Position numbers and translations under genes: made by a program
Shown here: in pieces, positions 55,312 through 63,222 of the stretch
Numbering within the stretch: the first letter of the stretch is position 1
Layout of the letters: every line of letters starts with the position of its first letter
Notes under the pieces: model-generated
Databases searched by the model: none
The model's input: only the letters and a program-made list of their open reading frames with translations
Told to the model about the DNA's origin: nothing
Origin: Acidobacteriota bacterium
Lineage (GTDB): Bacteria > Acidobacteriota > Blastocatellia > Pyrinomonadales > Pyrinomonadaceae
NCBI GenBank assembly: GCA_025463135.1
Contig: JAOAPY010000013.1
Location: forward strand, 1 to 64,000
DNA: 64,000 nt
Direction of reading: 5' to 3'

Positions 55312-55812
55312 ATGCGTCGTGCAATCTATCCCGGCTCGTTCGACCCCGTCACCAATGGTCATCTGGACATCATTACGCGTGGCTGCAGGCTCTTTGACGA
55401 AATCATTATCGCCATCCTGATCAACCCGGAAAAGAAACCATTCTTTAGTGTCGGCGAGCGGCGCGAGATGTTGACCGAAATCCTGCAGCAGATTGATCGC
55501 GGCGCCTGTGCGTTGCGGGTTGATTCGTTTGAAGGCTTGCTGGTCCAATACGCCGTCGCGCAACAAGCTGAAGCCATAGTGCGCGGCATTCGCGCCATCT
55601 CGGATTATGAGTACGAGTTGCAGATGGCGCTGATGAATCGCCGCCTTGAGCCGTCAATCGAAACCGTCTTCATGATGCCGGCCGAAGCCTATTCGTATGT
55701 TAGTTCGCGACTGGTGAAGGAAGTCTTCCTTTTGGGCGGCGCGCTGGACGGGCTGGTGCCGCTACTGGTCGAGGAACGTATGAAGAAGAAGATCGAAGAG
55801 AAGCCGGCATAA
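55312..55812 (+). CDS. coaD: Phosphopantetheine adenylyltransferase
   Basis: This encodes 166 residues, the normal length. It is the penultimate step of coenzyme A synthesis: ATP plus 4'-phosphopantetheine gives dephospho-CoA. Motifs are [18 protein letters not shown] (nucleotidyltransferase with TxGH), [58 protein letters not shown] and the final SRL..VP pattern. The start is ATG 55312. There is no ribosome binding site of the usual kind upstream (ATTCACTCCC), so initiation may be leaderless or weak. Confidence 0.97.
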   Translation: MRRAIYPGSFDPVTNGHLDIITRGCRLFDEIIIAILINPEKKPFFSVGERREMLTEILQQIDRGACALRVDSFEGLLVQYAVAQQAEAIVRGIRAISDYEYELQMALMNRRLEPSIETVFMMPAEAYSYVSSRLVKEVFLLGGALDGLVPLLVEERMKKKIEEKPA

Positions 55813-55852
55813 TCTTCTTCCGTAGCTTGTTCTGTACTCACATCAAACCGGT

Positions 55853-55923
55853 GTAACGCAAACTGCTAGCCTGCGAGGCATGGATGGCAGTCAACGCCGA
55901 CGCAGACTAACAGTTTGCGTTAC
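55853..55923. repeat. Inverted repeat GTAACGCAAACTG
   Basis: Perfect 13-bp arms at 55853-55865 and 55911-55923 enclose 45 bases between coaD and the aminotransferase gene. It may act as a transcriptional boundary or be another repeat type. Only one copy is in the window. Confidence 0.65.
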
Positions 55924-55986
55924 AAAACAAGTTAGGACATTACCGGCGTGCTATACTCCGCCCCCAAAAAGAGGATCGACAGTTTG

Positions 55987-57189
55987 ATGATGACCCAAGC
56001 CGCAAGTTCTCCCTTCCCTGTATCCGAAAACGTCTCCCACATGAAACCCTCGTCGACGCTGGCGGCGATGCAGGCTGCGGAAGCACTGCGGGCGACGGGC
56101 GCTAACGTGGTCGATTTTGGCGCCGGCGAACCGGACTTTGATACTCCAGAAAACATTAAGCGGGCCGCCGCTGCAGCCATGCAGGCGGGCAAGACAAAGT
56201 ACACACCAACAGCCGGCACTCGCGAGTTACAACAATCAATCATCGATTTTTATCAGGGACAGTTTGGCACTCTTTACGAACGTTCGGAGGTAATGGCCAC
56301 CTCGGGCGGTAAGCAGGCCCTCTTTAACGCGATCGTCACTCTCATTAATCCGGGTGACGAAGTCATCATCGCCAAGCCCTATTGGGTGACCTTTCCCGAG
56401 ATCGTGGTTTTTGCCGGGGGCATTCCGGTATTCATCGATACGGAAGAAAACGGTTTTGTGGTGACGGCCGCAATGATCGAGCGCGCAATCACACCGCGAA
56501 CCAAAGCAGTGATCCTTAATTCTCCCAGCAATCCCTCGGGTCGCGTAATCCCGCCGGCGGAGTTCCAGGCAATCATGGAATTGCTGGCTGACCGCGCGGT
56601 CTATGCCATCTCTGACGAATGTTACCTGCGTTTTGTTTACCCGCCGGCGGAAGTCTTCAGTGCGGCGGTTCTGCCCGCGAACTTGCGCAAACGGTTGTGC
56701 ATTGCCGGTTCTTTTTCAAAAACTTATGCGATGACCGGATGGCGTCTCGGCTATGCGCTCGCGCCCCCCGAATGGACCAAAGCAATGCTGAAGGTACAGA
56801 GTCACAGCACCAGCAATCCGACCTCGATCGCGCAGTGGGCTGCGACTGAAGCGCTAAGGGGTCCACAGGAATCTGTGGCCGCGATGCTGGCTGAATATAC
56901 GGCCCGACGCGCATGGCTACTCGAGGCGCTCCGCGATATTCCCGGAATTCGTTGCGACGAGCCGGAAGGTGCTTTCTATGCCTTTCCCGATTTGCGCGGC
57001 TGCATGCGAGGGGAGATCAAGACGTCCGGCGAATTTGCGCGGAGGTTGTTGGAAGAAGAACAGACAGTGGTGACCGACGGTGCCGGCTTTGGCGCTGAGG
57101 GCTACGTGCGGATCTCTTATGCGACGTCTATGGCCCAGTTGGAAGAAGGACTAAAGCGGATCAAGCGATTTGTCGAGCGACTGGACTAG
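55987..57189 (+). CDS. Aspartate aminotransferase-like class I/II aminotransferase
   Basis: This encodes 400 residues from ATG 55987. PLP-fold motifs are FGAGEPDFDTP, TKYTPTAGTRELQ, TSGGKQALFNAI, KPYWVTFPEIV, LNSPSNPSGRV, AISDECYLRFVY, the Schiff-base lysine in GSFSKTYAMTGWRLGY and the arginine in VRISYATS. The nearest characterised type is the Thermus-like aspartate/prephenate aminotransferase subgroup (I-gamma). It transfers amino groups from aspartate or glutamate. A GTG start at 55948 is possible and would add 13 residues, and AGAGG lies about 12 bases before ATG 55987. It ends at a strong bidirectional terminator. Confidence 0.92.
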   Translation: MMTQAASSPFPVSENVSHMKPSSTLAAMQAAEALRATGANVVDFGAGEPDFDTPENIKRAAAAAMQAGKTKYTPTAGTRELQQSIIDFYQGQFGTLYERSEVMATSGGKQALFNAIVTLINPGDEVIIAKPYWVTFPEIVVFAGGIPVFIDTEENGFVVTAAMIERAITPRTKAVILNSPSNPSGRVIPPAEFQAIMELLADRAVYAISDECYLRFVYPPAEVFSAAVLPANLRKRLCIAGSFSKTYAMTGWRLGYALAPPEWTKAMLKVQSHSTSNPTSIAQWAATEALRGPQESVAAMLAEYTARRAWLLEALRDIPGIRCDEPEGAFYAFPDLRGCMRGEIKTSGEFARRLLEEEQTVVTDGAGFGAEGYVRISYATSMAQLEEGLKRIKRFVERLD

Positions 57190-57207
57190 CTTTGGATATA
57201 AGATAAT

Positions 57208-57289
57208 TTAGCCGCGGATGAACACGGACAAGACGGATCTGAATTGCGCTTTTGTCTGATCCGCGCTTTCCGCGTTCATCCGCGGCTAA
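57208..57289. repeat. Inverted repeat TTAGCCGCGGATGAAC, copy 2
   Basis: Outer arms TTAGCCGCGGATGAACACGG and the complement of TTCCGCGTTCATCCGCGGCT. Related to the copy at 5900-5978. No gene inside. Confidence 0.75.
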
Positions 57290-57388
57290 TTCTTTATAGC
57301 TTTAGTTATGAACAAAGCGCCGTCGCGCTCCAACACCCAGCGGGGCTACCCCGCCGGGGACCCTGCCTTCGCTCTACCGGAGCACGCT

Positions 57389-57436
57389 AAAAAAAGGGCG
57401 GCGCCGGTTCAGAAACCGGCGCCGCTTTTGTTTTGC
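57389..57436. terminator. Bidirectional Rho-independent terminator
   Basis: A perfect 12-bp stem (GCGGCGCCGGTT at 57398-57409 with its complement at 57414-57425) and a 4-base loop are flanked by an A-run to the left (57389-57395) and TTTTGTTTT to the right. It serves both the aminotransferase gene (plus) and the TonB gene (minus). Confidence 0.92.
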
Positions 57437-57451
57437 TAACTCCGATTACGA

Positions 57452-59206
57452 TTAGTACAGATTGAAGTTGTACTCCAAATGCATGTACATCGACACTGGA
57501 CGACCGTCTTTCATTGCCGGCTCAAACCTGATTTGACGCGCGGCTGCAATTGCCTTTTCCGTTAAGCCGTTCGGCAATCCCCTGACTTCGCGAATCGATG
57601 TTACCTGTCCACTCGCAGTGAATATCGCCTGAAGCACCACGGTCCCGGTGATCTGGTTCTTGCGTGCATCTTCAGTGTATTGCGGCTCAGGCTTAAAAGT
57701 TACGCGCGCCTTGGAAGTGACTTCCTTGCCGCTAAAAACTTTGTTGTAGTCCGTGCCGCCACCGCCGCCGCCGGCGCCACCGCCGCCTCGGTTATAGTCG
57801 CCACCGCCGATGTTGCCGCCGCGACCGGGGCCAATTCCATTCCCCTCTCCGGATCCGACACCCGTACCCGTGCCGCTGCCAATTCCATTTCCCGTACCCG
57901 TCCCAGATGATGGAGTCGTACTACGGGATTTTGGATCGCCATAGGGAAGTACGCGTGCATCGGGTGGTACCAGCAGCGGATCAGCATTCACGGTCGCAGC
58001 CACCGGCAAGGAAGGATTCTTGATGACAGGCGGTTTTGGATCTGGCGGCAGAATCTGCGGCACATCCAATGATGCCTGAGGCAACTTGCCTGCTGAAGCC
58101 GGGGTAGCTTCCTGTCGACCGCCGCCACCGCCGCCGCCGGGTTTTTCCTGCTTCGGCTTGCTGCCTCCGCCGCTGCCCTTATTGAAACCGGCCGTTCCCG
58201 GATCGGGCGTGGGCTGATCCTGAGGAATGTCGATGAGCTGTTGTACTTCCAGGTCGTCCTGCGTCTTTTCCGCGACCAGCTGATTCTGGTGGCGGCGATC
58301 CAGATATAAAAGGCCAGCCAAAATTGCGAAGATAAAAACGAAGGCGCCAACCATTCCAAAGGCAACGGTGCGGGAGTCTGACGGCTGCGCCCCCATGACC
58401 GCGGCGCCGCTCTCTTTGCCAAGCCAGGTCGCGAACATAGCGACAAGCACACAGAAAGCAACTACTGCAAAAGCGATCACGGCGTATCGACCGGTGCCGG
58501 CTGATTTCGATTTATCAAGCAGCCCTACGATCACCGCCACCGCGACCAAAGCGAACACCGCCACGCTCATCGCTATAACCACATTGCGGTTCGCGAGGAA
58601 GCGTTTCACAATCTGGCCATAACCTACAAAAGAACGTTTGATGAACCCCATCGGGTCGCGCTTAAACTCGGGCCAGGTTAGTTCGTATTGGTGGGCGACA
58701 TCCTTGAGTTCCCCACCGAGCCTGCTGGCAAGTCCGGCATCGTTCATGATCGTGAGACGATATTCGCCACGCTGCGCCAGGGCATTCCCAGCAGGGACTG
58801 CTGCCTGAGCAGTCTCACTGGCAAAGGCCGATTCGAACGCCGGTTCGAAGCCCGGTTCCGGCTCGCTATTTAGCAACACTGCGCCGCCGTTAGCGGGCAT
58901 GGCAGTAACGCTCGGCTCTTCGACGCGCGGAGCTGCGGTAAGAGGTGTGGCATCCACGGGACAAAAACTGAACTTGTCCGCGAACTCTTCCTTGCACACA
59001 GAACAAAACTTCATCGTTACTACCTCATTATCCGTTTTCGGAAGGATTGAATCGTTCAAAACTCTTGCCTGGCTAGTCTCGCGGAGATAGCTGGAAGTGA
59101 TTCGCTCTTCTAATGCCCTCGAAGGCTGCGGCGACTGCCATCTTTTCAGCAGCGCATGCAGCTCTTCTTCCGATACGAACTTGTCATCCGGCTCGATAGT
59201 GCTCAT
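57452..59206 (-). CDS. TonB-family protein with N-terminal zinc ribbon
   Basis: This encodes 584 residues from ATG 59206. A short helical N-terminal segment (about 1-62) precedes a zinc ribbon (MKFCSVCKEEFADKFSFCPVD, about 65-85), then three membrane spans (about 205-330), a Pro/Gly-rich linker with long Gly runs (about 350-500) and a C-terminal TonB domain (FKPEPQYTEDARKNQITGTVVLQ, about 505-584). It should transmit energy to outer-membrane receptors or act in signalling. A second start, ATG 59014 at MKFCSVC with GAGG upstream, would give the usual zinc-ribbon form. The gene begins 1 base after the sigma factor stop (59208). Confidence 0.85.
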   Translation of the reverse strand: MSTIEPDDKFVSEEELHALLKRWQSPQPSRALEERITSSYLRETSQARVLNDSILPKTDNEVVTMKFCSVCKEEFADKFSFCPVDATPLTAAPRVEEPSVTAMPANGGAVLLNSEPEPGFEPAFESAFASETAQAAVPAGNALAQRGEYRLTIMNDAGLASRLGGELKDVAHQYELTWPEFKRDPMGFIKRSFVGYGQIVKRFLANRNVVIAMSVAVFALVAVAVIVGLLDKSKSAGTGRYAVIAFAVVAFCVLVAMFATWLGKESGAAVMGAQPSDSRTVAFGMVGAFVFIFAILAGLLYLDRRHQNQLVAEKTQDDLEVQQLIDIPQDQPTPDPGTAGFNKGSGGGSKPKQEKPGGGGGGGRQEATPASAGKLPQASLDVPQILPPDPKPPVIKNPSLPVAATVNADPLLVPPDARVLPYGDPKSRSTTPSSGTGTGNGIGSGTGTGVGSGEGNGIGPGRGGNIGGGDYNRGGGGAGGGGGGTDYNKVFSGKEVTSKARVTFKPEPQYTEDARKNQITGTVVLQAIFTASGQVTSIREVRGLPNGLTEKAIAAARQIRFEPAMKDGRPVSMYMHLEYNFNLY

Positions 59207-59207
59207 G

Positions 59208-59795
59208 TCAAGCCTGCTCCAAAGTAACAATTTCCGGGCTAGTATTCAAATAAGGCGCCAGTGTATTACGCAGTCGCCCGCGGGCTCGGTGAAGCCGGCT
59301 CTTTACCGCACCAACGTCGGTTCCAACTACTTCAGCTATCTCACTCAGCGCCAACCCTTCGTACTCAAACAAGACCAGGGCCTCGCGCTGCAGCGGAGGC
59401 AAATCGGCCACCGCCTCCTTTACCTTGCTCACCAGTTCTTCATCAAGCAGTCTGCGGAGTGGTTCTTCGCGTCGGGGGACCACGGGATGTTCGGATAGAT
59501 CGTCGAGAGCCATTTCTCGTCCCTGGTTGCGGAAATACTTCATCGCCAGGTTCCGCGCGGCCGAATAAAGATAAGTGCGAAGAGCGGCGCGCCCCGGATC
59601 GTAGTTTCCCGGCTGCCTAATCAAACTCAAAAAACAATCGTGCGTGATGTCCTCAGCCGCTTCGATCGAGCCCAGCAGGCGATACGCAAAACCAAAAATC
59701 CGGTTCCGGTGCCTTTCATAAAGGAGAAGGAAAGCTGCCTGGTCACCGCCCCCTGCTCTCGCAAGCAAAAGCTCGTCTGTTATCCTATCTGGCAA
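59208..59795 (-). CDS. ECF (sigma-70 family) RNA polymerase sigma factor
   Basis: This encodes 195 residues. Region 2 is visible as FLLLYERHRNRIFGFAYRLLGSIEAAEDITHDCFLSLIRQP, and region 4 as LPPLQREALVLFEYEGLALSEIAEVVGTDVGAVKSRLHRARGRL, typical of ECF sigma factors. The gene is directly upstream of, and translationally abutted to, the TonB-family gene, whose short N-terminal helical segment may be an anti-sigma-like remnant. Regulation of envelope functions is likely, but the stimulus cannot be inferred. Confidence 0.92.
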   Translation of the reverse strand: MPDRITDELLLARAGGGDQAAFLLLYERHRNRIFGFAYRLLGSIEAAEDITHDCFLSLIRQPGNYDPGRAALRTYLYSAARNLAMKYFRNQGREMALDDLSEHPVVPRREEPLRRLLDEELVSKVKEAVADLPPLQREALVLFEYEGLALSEIAEVVGTDVGAVKSRLHRARGRLRNTLAPYLNTSPEIVTLEQA

Positions 59796-60189
59796 TCAAG
59801 CACTCGATCCTGTAGGAGTCGCTCCTACTTGTATTACCGCCAAACAGTTAAAAGATACGGCCTTCCACTTAACTTTTTTGTAGTCGCAGCCGCCGCAGGC
59901 TTATCAAATACCGCTATGGCCCGGATTATACTACCGATTACTTCAAAGGGTCGGGCAGAATGTCGCCACAGCTTCTTACCCGGGAATCGAACGCTTTGAT
60001 GCGCTTAAGGCGCAAACGGTTGACGGGTTAATTATCGACATCTAAGATGTTTTTGCTTCGCCTTAACTTAACCCAACACCCATCGCGGCAATGAAGTTCC
60101 GGCATGCTGTACTCGAGGTTTAGAAGTGGGACAGTGATTTGTCAGACAAAGCAATAGACATTAACGCGCTTTACTCGGGAAAGAGTCTT
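59796..60189. other. Intergenic region between divergent sigma and M16 genes
   Basis: Contains a perfect small hairpin GTAGGAGTCGCTCCTAC at 59812-59828. No convincing gene or regulatory site otherwise. Several frames cross it in both directions and none has a start with a ribosome binding site. Confidence 0.5.
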
Positions 60190-61659
60190 ATGAAAACGGT
60201 CCAATTGTTCCCTCGCACGCTCTTAATACTCGCCTTAATCGGCTTGATTAACGGTCTGTTACCACAAGTTTCTTTTGCCCAAACGCCCGAGCCCCAACGC
60301 GAGCAACTTCTAAATGGTCTGCGCATTCTGCTGTTGAACCGTCCGGGGGACCCGAATGTTCTCCTGAAACTTCGGATTAACAGTGGCGCCGCCTTTGACC
60401 CGGCGGGCAAGACCGGAACCATGGCCCTGCTCGGAGATATCCTGTTTCCGGACAGCGCCACGCATGACTATTTTAAAGAAGAAATGGGCGGGAGACTGGA
60501 AGTCGAGACCAACTACGACGCCATTAACGTCACCTTGCAGGGACGCGCAGCTGACTATGACCGTATCGTGGACGTGATGCGCGCAGGTCTGGTTACCACT
60601 CTGCTCACGCCCGAAAATGTGACCAAAGTCCGCGAGGTGAGGATCAAAGCGCTGAAGGAGGCAAAGCCTTCGGCGGCGGAAATAGCCAATCGGACCGCAG
60701 CCGAGAGACTATTCGGGAATTTTCCTTATGCGAATGCTCCAAGTGGAACGATCGAGACCGTCTCGCGCATTGAGCGGGCCGATTTGATGCTGGCGCGCGA
60801 TAAGTTTCTCAGCCCCAACAACGCGACGCTGGTAATTATTGGCGGTGTGGATCAACGAAGGGCGATGCGGGCGTTGCGACAGTTGCTGGGAGGCTGGCGC
60901 AAGAGTGATCAATTGATACCGGCGACTTTCCGTCAACCACCGCAAGCCGATCCGCGTACACTGATCGCGAATGTTCCGGGAACGCAAACGACTGAAGTAC
61001 GGCTGGCGACGCGGGGCCTGGCTCGTGCCGACCGGGACTACTTTGCTTCAACCCTGCTGGCCACCATCGCCTCGAATCGTTGGCAAAAACTGTCGCCCGA
61101 TCTGAAAGGCTTATTTGTAAGGCAGGAAGCGCACGTGCTGCCGGGCATGTTTCTAATGGGCGCCGCAGTCGATAATGCTTTGGCCGGAGCAGCGCTGGGG
61201 AGTGCGCGCAAGGTGCTTACGTCCCTGGTGGACTCTCCGGTCTTGGCGCTGGAGCTCGAGACCGCCAGGAACGGCAGCACACCGGCCAGCGTGCTTGCGC
61301 AGAACGATGCGATGGCGAATGCCTGGCTCGATATTCAAGCCTATGCCTTGCCTACCATCAACGAACAAACGAGCGCCTGGAATTCCCTCACGCCCGCAGA
61401 TCTGCAAAGAGTTGCGGCCCGACTCTTTGGCGAAACGGCCATCGCTACCGTCGTCGTCGGCAATGCTGAAGATCTAAAAACCAGGTTGGCGCCCACCATG
61501 AACATTGAAGTCCTGGGTGAAGCCACGCCGAAGTCGGCCGAACCGCAAGCGACAACAACATCCGGGCCAGCCAAAAAGCGACCTTTGCCCATCCTTCCTG
61601 CGCCGAAGAATGTGAATCCGCTCATGAAAAATACCCGGCCGGTTACCAAGCCTGACTAA
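60190..61659 (+). CDS. M16 peptidase-like protein lacking the zinc motif
   Basis: This encodes 489 residues from ATG 60190, with GGGAAAGAG upstream. A signal peptide (about 1-31, TLLILALIGLINGLLPQVSFA) precedes an M16 fold: LRILLLNRPGDPNVLLKLRINSGAAFDPAGKTGTMALLGDILFPDS, RAADYDRIVDVM, LTPENVTKVREV, FPYANAPSGTIETVSRIERADLMLARDKFLSPNNATLVIIGGV. Where active members have HxxEH, this one reads TGTMALLGDIL, so the zinc-binding and catalytic residues are missing. Such inactive partners normally pair with an active M16 protein, but none is in the window. The C-terminus is Pro-rich. Confidence 0.85.
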   Translation: MKTVQLFPRTLLILALIGLINGLLPQVSFAQTPEPQREQLLNGLRILLLNRPGDPNVLLKLRINSGAAFDPAGKTGTMALLGDILFPDSATHDYFKEEMGGRLEVETNYDAINVTLQGRAADYDRIVDVMRAGLVTTLLTPENVTKVREVRIKALKEAKPSAAEIANRTAAERLFGNFPYANAPSGTIETVSRIERADLMLARDKFLSPNNATLVIIGGVDQRRAMRALRQLLGGWRKSDQLIPATFRQPPQADPRTLIANVPGTQTTEVRLATRGLARADRDYFASTLLATIASNRWQKLSPDLKGLFVRQEAHVLPGMFLMGAAVDNALAGAALGSARKVLTSLVDSPVLALELETARNGSTPASVLAQNDAMANAWLDIQAYALPTINEQTSAWNSLTPADLQRVAARLFGETAIATVVVGNAEDLKTRLAPTMNIEVLGEATPKSAEPQATTTSGPAKKRPLPILPAPKNVNPLMKNTRPVTKPD

Positions 61660-61715
61660 TTACAAATGTTTCGCAATCCCACTGCAACCATAATCCAAAG
61701 ATTCTCAGCTTAACT

Positions 61716-62441
61716 GTGTTTACGAATAGAAGCGCAGCCGATAAGGAACATGCGACTCGCGTTCGCGGCATGTTTGCGACTATTTCGGCTCGTTACGATC
61801 TTTTAAATCATCTTCTGTCCGGCAACATGGATAAGCGATGGCGCCACAAAGTCGCCAGGCTGTTGCGAAGTGGTCGGGGTGAGCGTGATCGACTTCTCGA
61901 TGTCGCATGCGGCACAGGGGATCTCGCATTTACATTGTTCGACGCCACCGGCGCTCGCGTGATTGGCACAGACTTCTGCCGACCGATGTTGGCAATCGCT
62001 CGCGGAAAGGCCTTAAGACAGCAGAGCGCCGTACCGTTCGTCGAAGGAGACGCGCTGCAGTTGCCTTTTCCCGATGACGCATTCGATGGAGTCACCATCG
62101 CGTTCGGACTGCGGAATCTTTCAAGTTTTGCCGACGGGTTAAATGAACTGTTAAGGGTTGCCAAACCCGGCGGTAGAGTGGTGGTGCTCGAATTTTCGCA
62201 GCCAGGAGTGCCGGGTTTTCGAGCCCTGTTTCACTTTTACTTTCATCGGGTGCTGCCGCTGCTGGGAGGCGCTTTGAGCGGTTCGAAAAGCGCTTACGAA
62301 TATTTACCGGATTCGGTAACGAGGTTTCCCAACCAGGAGCAACTGGCAAAGTTGATGCGCGACCTGGGATTCAAGGAAGTCGACTATTTGAATTTGACTG
62401 GCGGGATTGCGGCCATTCACTCCGGCAGAAAACCGGAGTAG
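61716..62441 (+). CDS. ubiE: Demethylmenaquinone methyltransferase (UbiE/MenG)
   Basis: This encodes 241 residues from GTG 61716. SAM-dependent motifs are VRGMFATISARYDLLNHLLSGNMDKRWR, LLDVACGTGDLAFTL (motif I), VIGTDFCRPML, EGDALQLPFPDDAFDGVTIAFGLRNL, LLRVAKPGGRVVVLEFSQPG and YLPDSVTRFPNQEQLAKLM, all diagnostic for the quinone methyltransferase. In an organism of this type the product is likely menaquinone. It stands 56 bases after the M16-like gene and may be co-transcribed. Confidence 0.95.
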   Translation: MFTNRSAADKEHATRVRGMFATISARYDLLNHLLSGNMDKRWRHKVARLLRSGRGERDRLLDVACGTGDLAFTLFDATGARVIGTDFCRPMLAIARGKALRQQSAVPFVEGDALQLPFPDDAFDGVTIAFGLRNLSSFADGLNELLRVAKPGGRVVVLEFSQPGVPGFRALFHFYFHRVLPLLGGALSGSKSAYEYLPDSVTRFPNQEQLAKLMRDLGFKEVDYLNLTGGIAAIHSGRKPE

Positions 62442-62488
62442 TTGGCAAGGGATTGGTTGTCGCGGATTCGTCCGTTGCGCAACCAGTA

Positions 62489-62578
62489 AATGTAGCCCGC
62501 GGATTGGTTTTCATGTGGCGGCGTACGGTTGTCGGGGCTGTGCGAAGTCTTAGGGAGCTGATTTCCGCGGGCTACATT
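62489..62578. repeat. Inverted repeat AATGTAGCCCGCGGA
   Basis: Perfect 15-bp arms at 62489-62503 and 62564-62578 enclose 60 bases with no gene. Single copy in the window. Confidence 0.7.
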
Positions 62579-62619
62579 CTTTCATGCCCGGCCCACATTC
62601 TTTTCCGTGGCGCAGACTT

Positions 62620-62708
62620 AAGAGCCACTTGCAAAACTCGGAACGGACCTCGTGACGCCACGGGACCAGCCCGTGGCATCACTAAACCGAGTTTTGCAAG
62701 TGGCTCTT
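62620..62708. repeat. MITE-like inverted repeat AAGAGCCACTTGCAAAACTC
   Basis: Perfect 22-bp arms at 62620-62641 and 62687-62708, with an inner palindrome (CCACGGGACCAGCCCGTGG) in the 45-base loop. It lies just left of the IS1-like element. Target duplications were not found (AATTTG-type flanks differ). Confidence 0.75.
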
Positions 62709-62753
62709 TGGCCTAATTTGAAATCCACAGCTTGAATGGTTGGCATAGCATTG

Positions 62754-62942
62754 TTACCCGCAACTTTGCGTGGCTTCCTTTAACGTGTGGCGAATCCAAG
62801 CAGACAAGGTTTTATGCTCGCTCCGGTCAGCGCATTTCGTCATTGCCTTTAGTTCTTCGTCGTTGAAACGGACGGGAACAATCTTTCCCTTCGCATGCCC
62901 CTTCGGCAGCTTTGGCCTTCCGATCTTCTTAGCTTTCGGCAT
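62754..62942 (-). CDS. Small ribbon-helix-helix-like protein (IS passenger)
   Basis: This encodes 62 residues. A basic start (KAKKIGRPKLPKGHAKGKIVPVRF) is followed by a helical NDEELKAMTKCADRS..TLSAWIRHTLKEA, the pattern of ribbon-helix-helix DNA-binding proteins. Its ATG lies inside the end of the upstream gene (overlap of 14 bases), so the two are translated together. It may regulate the transposase or be an antitoxin-like passenger. Both are inference. Confidence 0.6.
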   Translation of the reverse strand: MPKAKKIGRPKLPKGHAKGKIVPVRFNDEELKAMTKCADRSEHKTLSAWIRHTLKEATQSCG

Positions 62943-63222
62943 TGGCTTGCGCCTCCCTCACATCACTTGCTATTAATACTTGAACAGCCTTACGAGGCGT
63001 TATGGCTGGCGGTCGCTTTGGATGCTCTGGATCGTCCGTGTCGTGCGCCCAAGCGTAGAGGCGGGAGGCGGTCGGATGTTCGTGTAGATCGAACACCTCA
63101 ACCTCGCCTTCCCAAATTGTTTGTCCGTTGAAGGTCTCAACCACTGGCACGGTCTCAACATGGGTTGACTCCGTGCCGTGCAACCGACGGATCACGTCTT
63201 GTAGTTCTTCGATGTAGGTCAT
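62929..63222 (-). CDS. Small hypothetical protein coupled to the transposase
   Basis: This encodes 97 residues from ATG 63222. The ATG overlaps the transposase stop (ATGA), a classic coupling. The sequence (MTYIEELQDVIRRLHG, VPVVETFNGQTIWEGEVEVFDLHEHPTASRLYAWAHDTDD, PPAITPRKAVQVLI) contains a beta-rich core with a conserved-looking VETVPVVETFNG segment. I recall similar proteins next to IS1-type transposases of acidobacteria and planctomycetes but know no function. Confidence 0.65.
   Translation of the reverse strand: MTYIEELQDVIRRLHGTESTHVETVPVVETFNGQTIWEGEVEVFDLHEHPTASRLYAWAHDTDDPEHPKRPPAITPRKAVQVLIASDVREAQANAES

Noticed and set aside
62453-62716. 87-codon frame after ubiE
   Set aside because: Runs through two inverted repeats and has no ribosome binding site or family.
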